From Clostridia bacterium (GTDB lineage: Bacteria > Bacillota > Clostridia > Oscillospirales > Acutalibacteraceae), in the NCBI GenBank assembly GCA_017440755.1, contig JAFSGP010000010.1, positions 1-39,377 of the forward strand: a stretch of DNA of 39,377 nt, read 5' to 3'. Each line of letters starts with the position of its first letter. The first letter of the stretch is position 1. A program made the position numbers and the translations under genes. Below the pieces are notes generated by a model. That model was not told the origin of the DNA and searched no databases. It was given only the letters and a program-made list of their open reading frames with translations. Shown here one piece after another: positions 33,180 through 39,377 of the stretch.

Positions 33180-33839
33180 ATGGAACTAAAAGGGAAACGC
33201 ATCGCCTTCTTGGGCGACAGTATCACCCAGGGTGTGGGTGCCTCTTGCCCCGAAAACGCCTATTGGCAGGTGTTCGGACGCAACACCGGCGCTATTGTCA
33301 GCGGCAACGGCATCGGCGGCACCCGCTATGCCAAGCAGCCGAACGTGGAGAAGTTTGAGTGGGCAGAGAAGTATTTTGAACTGCGCGTAGACGAGCTGGA
33401 CCCCGATGCCGAGGTCGTGTTCGTCTTCGGCGGCACCAACGACCACGGTCACGGCAACGCGCCCTTGGGCAAGATGTCCGACCGAGAGAACATCACCTTC
33501 TACGGTGCGGTGCACAGCCTGTGCCGCAAACTGCTGGAGCGGTATCCCAACGCGGAGATTGTTCTCGCCACCCCCCTGCACTGCGGCGGGGAGGAGGCCG
33601 CTATCAACGGCAGTCCTGAGAAAATCCGCAACGTGGCACCCATGTCTGCCTATGCGCAGGCAATCCGCGAGGTAGCAGAGTACTACGGACTGCCGCTGCT
33701 GGACCTGTACCGTATGAGCGGTCTGACCCCCGAAGTCAAGGAGGTGCGGGAACTGTATATGCCCGACTGGCTGCACCCCAGCGACTTGGGGCACGCCCGC
33801 ATCGCCAGCCGCATTGAGGGCTTCCTCAAGACGCTGTAA
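33180..33839 (+). CDS. SGNH/GDSL-family hydrolase, copy 1
   Basis: 219 residues, AAGGAG upstream, 20 nt after the DUF1846 stop. SGNH blocks: GDSIT with nucleophile Ser14, GGTND with Asn87, and DWLHPSD with catalytic Asp196/His199. No signal peptide, so cytoplasmic. Family members are esterases, lipases or carbohydrate deacetylases; the substrate is unknown. First of three adjacent paralogues of identical length. Confidence 0.93.
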   Translation: MELKGKRIAFLGDSITQGVGASCPENAYWQVFGRNTGAIVSGNGIGGTRYAKQPNVEKFEWAEKYFELRVDELDPDAEVVFVFGGTNDHGHGNAPLGKMSDRENITFYGAVHSLCRKLLERYPNAEIVLATPLHCGGEEAAINGSPEKIRNVAPMSAYAQAIREVAEYYGLPLLDLYRMSGLTPEVKEVRELYMPDWLHPSDLGHARIASRIEGFLKTL

Positions 33840-33851
33840 GGAGAGATACAT

Positions 33852-34511
33852 ATGGAACTCAAAGGCAAAAAAGTGCTGTTTTTAGGGGACAGCATCACCG
33901 AGGGTGTGGGTGCCTCCTGCCCCGAAAATGCCTACTGGCAGGTGTTCGGGCGCAACACCGGCGCCATCGTCAAGGGCTACGGCATCAGCGGTACCCGCAT
34001 TGCCCCCCAGCGCACCCCTGAGCGGGAGGGCGCCGAGAGCTTTGCCCAGTATTTTGGCTCCCGTGTGGAGAGCATGGACCCCGAGGCGGATGTGATCGTG
34101 GTATTCGGCGGTACCAACGACTTCGGTCACGGCGATGCCCCCTTGGGCAGTATGGCGGATCGGGAGGAGACCTCCTTCTACGGGTCGCTCCACTGCCTGT
34201 ATCGCAAGCTGCTGGCGAAATATCCCACCGCTGAGATCGTGGTCATGACCCCCCTCCACCGTGGTGGCGAGGAGGCACCCATTAACAACTTCGGTCTGCG
34301 CAACGTCACCAACCTGCACGGCTACGTGCAGGCTATCCGCGAGGTGGCGGAATTCTATGCCATTCCTGTGCTGGACCTGTACCGCATGAGCGGTATGACC
34401 CCCGAGATCACAGAACTGCGTGACACCTATATGCCTGACTGGCTGCATCCCAGCGATGCCGGCGCCGCCCGCATCGCCTCCCGTCTGGAAGGCTTCCTGA
34501 AAACGCTGTAA
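33852..34511 (+). CDS. SGNH/GDSL-family hydrolase, copy 2
   Basis: 219 residues, GGAGAG upstream, 12 nt after copy 1. It keeps GDSIT, GGTND and DWLHPSD. Compared with copy 1 it differs in the middle (GYGISGTRIAPQRTPEREGA), a segment shared with copy 3, so copies 2 and 3 form the closer pair. Different substrate-pocket segments suggest distinct acyl substrates, but this is inference. Confidence 0.93.
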   Translation: MELKGKKVLFLGDSITEGVGASCPENAYWQVFGRNTGAIVKGYGISGTRIAPQRTPEREGAESFAQYFGSRVESMDPEADVIVVFGGTNDFGHGDAPLGSMADREETSFYGSLHCLYRKLLAKYPTAEIVVMTPLHRGGEEAPINNFGLRNVTNLHGYVQAIREVAEFYAIPVLDLYRMSGMTPEITELRDTYMPDWLHPSDAGAARIASRLEGFLKTL

Positions 34512-34523
34512 GGAGATACGTTT

Positions 34524-35183
34524 ATGGACCTCAAAGGCAAAAAAGTCCTCTTTTTAGGGGACAGCATTACACGAGGGACCGGTGCCTCCTGCGAGGAGAA
34601 CGCCTACTGGAACGTCTTTGGACGCAATACCGGCGCCATCGTCAAGGGCTACGGCATCAGCGGCACCCGCATTGCTCCCCAGCGCACCCCTGAGTCCCCC
34701 GGTGGCGAAAGCTATGCCCAATATTTCGGCTCCCGCGTGGAGGGGATGGACCCCGAGGCGGATATTGTCGTCGTCTTCGGCGGTACCAATGACTTCGGAC
34801 ACGGTGACGCCCCCTTCGGTCGTATGACAGATCGGGAGGAGACCTCCTTCTACGGTGCTCTTCATTGCCTATACCGCAAACTGCTGACCAAATATCCCAC
34901 CGCCGAGATCGTGGTGATTACCCCCATCCACCGTGGCGGCGAGGACGACCCCTTCTATAACCAAGTGGCTCGCACCGCCGCCCCGCTGTCAGGCTACGTG
35001 CAAGCCATCCGCGAGGTGGCGGAGTACTACGGTCTGCCGGTGCTGGACCTGTACCGTATGGGCGGTATCTCCCACCACGTAACCAAGGTGCAGGAGACCT
35101 ATCTGCCCGACTGGCTGCATCCCTCGGATGCGGGACACGCCCGCATTGCCTCCCGTCTGGAAGGCTTCCTGAAAACGCTGTAA
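34524..35183 (+). CDS. SGNH/GDSL-family hydrolase, copy 3
   Basis: 219 residues, AAGGAG upstream, 12 nt after copy 2. Catalytic blocks are intact: GDSIT, GGTND and DWLHPSD. The GASCEENAYWNVFGRNTGAI region closely follows copy 2, while residues near 140-150 (EDDPFYNQVART) are unique. The end LEGFLKTL is the same as in copy 2. Last gene of the operon. Confidence 0.93.
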   Translation: MDLKGKKVLFLGDSITRGTGASCEENAYWNVFGRNTGAIVKGYGISGTRIAPQRTPESPGGESYAQYFGSRVEGMDPEADIVVVFGGTNDFGHGDAPFGRMTDREETSFYGALHCLYRKLLTKYPTAEIVVITPIHRGGEDDPFYNQVARTAAPLSGYVQAIREVAEYYGLPVLDLYRMGGISHHVTKVQETYLPDWLHPSDAGHARIASRLEGFLKTL

Positions 35184-35186
35184 TAA

Positions 35187-35216
35187 AAAAGTCCCGACCT
35201 GACGGTCGGGACTTTT
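35187..35216. terminator. Bidirectional terminator
   Basis: AAAAGTCCCGACC (35187-35199), TGAC loop, GGTCGGGACTTTT (35204-35216). Ends the SGNH operon and, on the other strand, the SPFH gene. Confidence 0.95.
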
Positions 35217-35227
35217 CTTGTTTTGTC

Positions 35228-36172
35228 TTAGTCGCAGCAAGGGTCTTCCTTTTCAGGGACGGGCTCCTCGGGAGCCTCGTAGGTCACGTCGCCCAGACCC
35301 GTGGTCTCGGAGAACAGCACGTTGGCCTTGGTCATCTGCACCGCATCGGTGGGAACGATAATCTTCGCCGCCTTGCCGTTGGACATCTGCACCAGCGCCT
35401 CGTACTTTTTCAACTCCAGAATCGCCTCGTCCGCGCCTGCTTCTTTCAGCGCACGCAGACCGTCCGCCTCCGCCTTCTTTGCCAAGAAGATGGCGCGGGC
35501 TTCACCCTCGGCACGGGCAATGCGCGCGTCGCGCTCACCCTCGGCGGCAAGGATCATCGCCTGCTTTTCGCCCTCGGCACGGGTAATGGCCGCCGCCTTG
35601 TGTCCCTCTGCCTGCAGCAGGGTCTCACGGCGGTCACGCTCCGCCTTCATCTGCTTCTCCATCGCGTTCTGAATCTCCGCAGGAGGAATGATATTGCGCA
35701 ACTCCACACGGTGCACCTTAATGCCCCACTTATCGGTGGCCTCGTCCAAAATGGCGGTCATCTTCGCGTTGATGGTGTCGCGGGAGGTCAGGGTACCGTC
35801 CAGCTCCAACTCGCCCACCAGATTACGCAGGGTGGTGGCCGCCAGATTCGCCAGAGCGGAAATGGGGTTCACCGCACCGTAGGCGTACAATTTTGCATCG
35901 TAGATGGCGTAATAAATCACGGTGTCGATTTGCATGGTAACGTTATCCTTGGTGATAACCGGCTGAGGGGGAGAGTCCAGCACCTGCTCCTTGAGGGTCA
36001 CCTTTTTGGCAATCTTCTGCACCAGCGGAATCTTCACGTGGATACCCGCACCCCAAGTGGTCTGGTATTTACCCAGAAACTCCAGCACGTACTCGTGGGC
36101 CTGCGGGACAATCTTGATGTTGGCGAGAATGAAAATAACCACCAAACCAACTAAGATATACAACCATTCCAT
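35228..36172 (-). CDS. SPFH/Band 7 (stomatin-like) membrane protein
   Basis: 314 residues. An N-terminal membrane helix (LYILVGLVVIFILANIK) leads to the Band 7 domain (VPQAHEYVLEFLGKYQTTW, VITKDNVTMQIDTVIYYAIY, VELRNIIPPAEIQNAMEKQM). A long Ala/Glu coiled coil with repeated AEGE/AAEGERDARI follows, then an acidic tail ending in PCCD. It resembles QmcA/stomatin proteins that organise membrane microdomains and often pair with an NfeD partner, which is absent here. The pair of cysteines at the end is unusual. Confidence 0.92.
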   Translation of the reverse strand: MEWLYILVGLVVIFILANIKIVPQAHEYVLEFLGKYQTTWGAGIHVKIPLVQKIAKKVTLKEQVLDSPPQPVITKDNVTMQIDTVIYYAIYDAKLYAYGAVNPISALANLAATTLRNLVGELELDGTLTSRDTINAKMTAILDEATDKWGIKVHRVELRNIIPPAEIQNAMEKQMKAERDRRETLLQAEGHKAAAITRAEGEKQAMILAAEGERDARIARAEGEARAIFLAKKAEADGLRALKEAGADEAILELKKYEALVQMSNGKAAKIIVPTDAVQMTKANVLFSETTGLGDVTYEAPEEPVPEKEDPCCD

Positions 36173-36242
36173 AAATCAACACTCCTTTTACCGTCTTATA
36201 TGTTTTTGCTACTTCCAATATACCACAGTTTCTACCTTTTTG

Positions 36243-37520
36243 TCAATCGGCGGTGGCCGCTCTGGCAGGGCGGCGACGGGATAATTTATACAGCTCCTCC
36301 GCCGCCAGGCGGGCCTTTGCTACGGGGACCCCCTTGGGCGGGAAGCAATAGTACAGCGCGTCCTTATCCCCAATGCAGATGACGTCCCCTATTTCATACC
36401 AATAATAGTCTGCGTACAGCCCATAGTTTGCCTTCGGCACCTGCCGATAGGAGAGCTGCCCGTCACAGCCGATGAGGGTGAAGCCCTCCCCGTCGTGCAC
36501 CAGACGACCGCTGCCCACCATATGCACCGCCTTGAAATCCACCAGCATACCAATCTCCACGGGGGTATCCAGACGGTAGGTGCCCGCCTCGATCTCCCGC
36601 CGCACCTCGGCGCGCTGCCAGGCGTACCAGTCGGGCACGTGGGCGAAGGCGGGCTCCCCGTCCGCGGCGGCCAGCTGTCCCAATTTATCCATCGCATACA
36701 CCTTGCCGCAGGCGGTACAGGTTAGGGTAGTGCATTCCCCCACCATCTGCCCCTCAACACCGCAATGGGGACAGCGATAGAGGATACGCTCCAGCCCCTC
36801 CGCACGGAAGGGCTCGGCCACCTCGATGCCGTTATCCCTCTGCCACGCAAAATGGTCGAAGGTGAATGCCTCGTCCAATATATCGTCCAGCTCCTGCACC
36901 GACCGCTCCCGTATCTGCTCCGCCGTCAGCAGCACCTCGATGTGGGCGGACACGGGTACCCGCCGCTTGCGCAGACCGTTATACAGCGGGTCGTAGGTGA
37001 AGGCGCCCTCGGTCTTGATCATGACCACGGGCACGTCCAGCTTTTTCAGCAAAATCCCCAACCGCCGCGGCAGCGGGGTGGCGGTGCCGTCAAAGCTGTA
37101 GCTGGCCTCGGGATACATCAGCACCGAGGACTTTTTCTCCTTTATGGTGTGGCGGATATCCCCGATGAGGGACACGTCGCTGACGAATTTCTGGGTGGAA
37201 ATACAACCCAGCCACCGCATCAGCCACCGCTTGCCCACCAATCCGTCGGAGGTACACACGATGCCGAAGCGGCGAGGGTACAACAGGCGGAACGCGATAG
37301 GCAGGTCGATGAAGCTGGAGTGGTTCATCAGCACCAATGCGGGACCCAGGTCCTTCGGCAGGCTGCCCGTGTGAGTAAACCGCGCCTTCCACAGGTCAAA
37401 TTGGGTGACAAGCCGCACCACCGTCGCCAGCAACAGACTGGGGCGCAACGGCTTTTTGTGCTCGGCGCGGGGGGTCGCCGCTACCACGCTGTAGGGGGTT
37501 CTCTTGGTTCTTATTTTCAT
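36243..37520 (-). CDS. Acyltransferase (PlsC-like) with internal zinc ribbon
   Basis: 425 residues from 37520, with GAGGAG 5 nt upstream. The acyltransferase core has NHSSFID (His67 and Asp72 of the HX4D motif) and YPEASYSFDG near 136-145 in place of the FPEG motif. A four-Cys zinc ribbon lies at about 250-272 (CPHCG and CTACGK). A further ~150 residues follow, with a lipid- or ligand-like domain of beta character. It probably transfers an acyl chain in phospholipid synthesis, but at over 400 residues it is well beyond a standard 1-acylglycerol-3-phosphate acyltransferase, so the acceptor is uncertain. Confidence 0.85.
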   Translation of the reverse strand: MKIRTKRTPYSVVAATPRAEHKKPLRPSLLLATVVRLVTQFDLWKARFTHTGSLPKDLGPALVLMNHSSFIDLPIAFRLLYPRRFGIVCTSDGLVGKRWLMRWLGCISTQKFVSDVSLIGDIRHTIKEKKSSVLMYPEASYSFDGTATPLPRRLGILLKKLDVPVVMIKTEGAFTYDPLYNGLRKRRVPVSAHIEVLLTAEQIRERSVQELDDILDEAFTFDHFAWQRDNGIEVAEPFRAEGLERILYRCPHCGVEGQMVGECTTLTCTACGKVYAMDKLGQLAAADGEPAFAHVPDWYAWQRAEVRREIEAGTYRLDTPVEIGMLVDFKAVHMVGSGRLVHDGEGFTLIGCDGQLSYRQVPKANYGLYADYYWYEIGDVICIGDKDALYYCFPPKGVPVAKARLAAEELYKLSRRRPARAATAD

Positions 37521-37702
37521 AACCGCTCCTCGTTTCGTTTTCAATGCCGCAAAGAAACGCAAACCCATTATAGCATATTTTCACGAAAATGCCACGGTTT
37601 TGCCGAAAAAAGCAAAAAAACGACAGGGAACGACTGGCAAAGTCCGTTTTATGGGTCTTTGCTTGTGATATACTGCGAATATCGAAGGAAAGGAAGATGG
37701 TT

Positions 37703-37861
37703 ATGGGATTTATAATTTTTTTGGTCGTGGTTTTTGTTCTGGTGCTGTGCTGCTCGCCGAAAAAAGGCGCGCCCAACACCTTGCTCGGTATCCTCTGCGC
37801 GATTTTGTACTTCCCCATTGGCGTCATTTTGGCGCTGGCAAAGCAGAACAAGTACAAATAA
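37703..37861 (+). CDS. Small membrane protein of unknown function
   Basis: 52 residues; start at 37703 has AGGAAG 6 nt upstream, though an ATG at 37697 with AAGGAA is equally possible. Two hydrophobic helices (FIIFLVVVFVLVLCC and LLGILCAILYFPIGVILAL) are joined by a short basic loop, with a basic end. No family recognised. Ends 9 bp before the convergent gpr stop. Confidence 0.65.
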   Translation: MGFIIFLVVVFVLVLCCSPKKGAPNTLLGILCAILYFPIGVILALAKQNKYK

Positions 37862-37870
37862 CGGCGACGG

Positions 37871-38734
37871 TCACATCTCTCGCGCCACCGCAATCAGCTC
37901 GGCGGGCGCGTAGGCGGGCTGCAGAGCGGCGTGGATACTCAGGGCAATCAAACGGGCGGCGCGCCCAATCACCAAGTCGATTTCCCGCGGGGTCACCATC
38001 ATAGGCGATGCGGCGCGGTCGGGGGCGGGCGAACCGCCCAACTCCTGCACTAATGTGGCGGCGTCCACCACCGTAGGGACCCCCATGCCGATGACGGGTA
38101 TCCCCAACACCTCGCGGTTGAGGGGGCGGCGGTCGTTGCCCACGCCGCTGCCGGGAGAGATGCCGGTGTCGCACAGCTGCACCGTGCAGCCCAGACGCGC
38201 CACACTGCGCGCCGCCAGCGCGTCAATAACGATAACCGCCACGGGGTGAATCTCCCGACACACGCCGCGGATAATCTCGCTGCTCTCGGTGCCGGTCTGC
38301 CCCAACACACCGGGGGTGACCACCGCTGTGGGGCGCAGGTCGTCCAGACCGGCGGTACGGGCGAACTCCCCTCGTATATGACGGGTCGCCAGCACCATGG
38401 AGGCGGTGGCGGGACCCAGCGCATCGGGGGTAACGGTGCGGTTGCCCAGACCCACCACCAACACCGTTCCCTCGGGAGGCAGCATCGCCGCCAGCTCCCG
38501 TCCCAGACAGGCGGCGTACGTCTCCAGCTGCCGCTCATCGTCCGACAGGGGCGGAAACTGGGCGGTGATATACCGACCGCGGGGTTTGCCCAACGCCTGC
38601 TCCCCGTGGGGGGATATCACCTGCATACGCGTCAGCTCCAGCTCCCCCTCACGGGTGTGTTCCTGCCGTACGTCCGCGGCGGTCAGTTGATGGGGTTCGG
38701 CGGCTTCCACCGCCAAATCGGTGCGAAAATTCAT
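37871..38734 (-). CDS. gpr: Germination protease GPR (spore endopeptidase)
   Basis: 287 residues, AGGAGGG upstream. The N-terminal FRTDLAVEAAE, then VLVVGLGNRTVTPDALGP, VVTPGVLGQTGTESSEIIRG and DALAARSVARLGCTVQLCDT-type segments identify the spore-specific A25 protease. It degrades small acid-soluble proteins at germination, so the host forms endospores or descends from one that did. It is shorter than the Bacillus enzyme (about 370 residues). Divergent from rpsT, an arrangement common in Clostridia. Confidence 0.96.
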   Translation of the reverse strand: MNFRTDLAVEAAEPHQLTAADVRQEHTREGELELTRMQVISPHGEQALGKPRGRYITAQFPPLSDDERQLETYAACLGRELAAMLPPEGTVLVVGLGNRTVTPDALGPATASMVLATRHIRGEFARTAGLDDLRPTAVVTPGVLGQTGTESSEIIRGVCREIHPVAVIVIDALAARSVARLGCTVQLCDTGISPGSGVGNDRRPLNREVLGIPVIGMGVPTVVDAATLVQELGGSPAPDRAASPMMVTPREIDLVIGRAARLIALSIHAALQPAYAPAELIAVAREM

Positions 38735-38816
38735 ACGATTTGACCCTCCTTTTAGGTTTTTTGGGGCAGAAAACTATGCAAAAACCGAAAAATAACGCAT
38801 TTCTGAAAAATTTATG

Positions 38817-38845
38817 TTGCATTTTTCGGGGAAAGGTGTTAATAT
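38817..38845 (+). promoter_or_regulatory. rpsT promoter
   Basis: TTGCAT (38817-38822), 17-nt spacer, TAATAT (38840-38845), giving a leader of about 45 nt before the start. Confidence 0.7.
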
Positions 38846-38895
38846 ATCATGTGCGTGATTTATCTGATTATTCGATGCAAAGAGGAGGTGTGACC

Positions 38896-39147
38896 ATGCC
38901 CAACATTAAATCCGCTAAAAAGCGTGTTAAGGTTATCGCCGTTAAGACGGCTCGTAACAAGGCTAACCGCTCTGCTCTGAAGACCGAGATCAAAAAGGCA
39001 AACGCCGCTATTGCTTCCGGTGAGAACACCGCCGAGGCTGTCCGGCTGGCTACCAAGAAGATCGACCAGGCTGTTGCTAAGGGACTGCTGCACAAGAACA
39101 CCGCAGCCCGTAAAAAGTCCGCCCTCGCTAAGAAGGCCAACGGCTAA
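38896..39147 (+). CDS. rpsT: 30S ribosomal protein S20
   Basis: 83 residues, GAGGAGGTG 7 nt upstream. Typical S20: PNIKSAKKRVKVIAVKTARN start, basic helical hairpin, and a GLLHKNTAARKKSALAKK end. It binds the 5' domain of 16S rRNA. Start fixed by the ribosome site and by the conserved N-terminus. Monocistronic, with a terminator after it. Confidence 0.98.
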   Translation: MPNIKSAKKRVKVIAVKTARNKANRSALKTEIKKANAAIASGENTAEAVRLATKKIDQAVAKGLLHKNTAARKKSALAKKANG

Positions 39148-39169
39148 TCATTAGGACTTCACCAAAGAG

Positions 39170-39201
39170 AAGGCTTCGTCCGTACGGACGGAGCCTTTTT
39201 G
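39170..39201 (+). terminator. rpsT terminator
   Basis: AAGGCTTCGTCC (39170-39181), GTAC loop, GGACGGAGCCTT (39186-39197) with one G-U, then a T-run. Confidence 0.92.
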
Positions 39202-39236
39202 GTTTGTGGGGTGGTCTGTGCAGACCGCAAATCCCA

Positions 39237-39299
39237 TCGTAGGGGAGGGGCTTGCCCCTCCCGTCAAAAACGGGACGTCGTAAACGCCGTCCCCTACGA
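39237..39299. repeat. MITE/REP-like inverted-repeat element, second member
   Basis: TCGTAGGGGA (39237-39246) and TCCCCTACGA (39290-39299) are exact inverted repeats; inside, GGGGAGGGGC and GCCCCTCCCG form an inner hairpin. Related to 29045-29119. Confidence 0.7.
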
Positions 39300-39321
39300 A
39301 TGGTCTGTTCTGCTTTTTTAA

Positions 39322-39377
39322 CCACAACCCCTCCGTCCTCGCTTTGCTCGGACACCTCCCCTTACACAGGGGAGGCT
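39322..39377. repeat. Possible intergenic repeat cut by window end
   Basis: Contains two small hairpin-forming parts, GTCCTCGCTTTGCTCGGAC and CCTCCCCTTACACAGGGGAGG. The pattern resembles short repeats scattered between genes of Oscillospirales, as I recall; the window ends inside it. Confidence 0.45.

Overview
The window reads as a chromosomal segment of a spore-forming, anaerobic, probably gut-dwelling Clostridia (Oscillospirales/Ruminococcaceae-like). The basis is a GPR germination protease beside rpsT, a holB-ricT-trmN6-rsmI cluster, a small 2[4Fe-4S] ferredoxin and a secreted sialidase with a C-terminal dockerin. No species can be named from the sequence alone. Base composition changes along the window: positions 1 to about 13.4 kb are moderate in GC with phage-like genes, most of 13.9-39.4 kb is GC-rich core genome, and about 25.2-26.2 kb is a short AT-rich accessory patch.

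Region 1 (1-13.4 kb) is the right end of a prophage. A giant tail/receptor-binding protein, cut by the left edge, ends in a variable repeat. It is followed by a complete diversity-generating retroelement (DGR): a hairpin after the variable repeat, an accessory protein that looks like two fused Avd domains, a template repeat, a structured spacer RNA and a DGR-type reverse transcriptase. The template (7457-7593) and variable (6433-6569) repeats differ at 19 positions up to the 3' boundary, and the template base is adenine at every one. The phage could therefore diversify about 14 residues of its lectin-like tip. Next come a carbohydrate-binding protein, a small membrane protein, an amidase endolysin and a holin, then a repeat-rich intergenic stretch, a divergent Xre repressor switch and four small genes. 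The prophage stops against the 3' end of the tmRNA gene, a likely attachment site.

Region 2 (13.4-22.3 kb) holds ssrA (minus strand), a lone RnfD/NqrB-like membrane protein, a tRNA operon (Met, Glu, Val), a large modular sialidase with a divergent AraC regulator, and a second, interrupted copy of the tRNA-Val sequence with an inserted 35-nt hairpin. A roughly 100-bp repeat occurs once after the true tRNA-Val and twice after the interrupted copy, so the sialidase locus is bracketed by related sequence.

Region 3 (22.3-26.3 kb) has a MOP-family flippase translationally coupled to an aldo/keto reductase, then small accessory genes: a Cys-rich protein divergent from an Xre regulator around a perfect inverted repeat, and a ribbon-helix-helix protein divergent from a zinc-ribbon membrane protein.

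Region 4 (26.3-39.4 kb) is core genome. A minus-strand cluster (holB, ricT, ferredoxin, trmN6, rsmI, a membrane-anchored protein, mnmM) is followed by a plus-strand DUF1846 gene with three tandem SGNH hydrolases. Then come an SPFH protein, an acyltransferase with a zinc ribbon, a small membrane protein, gpr and rpsT.
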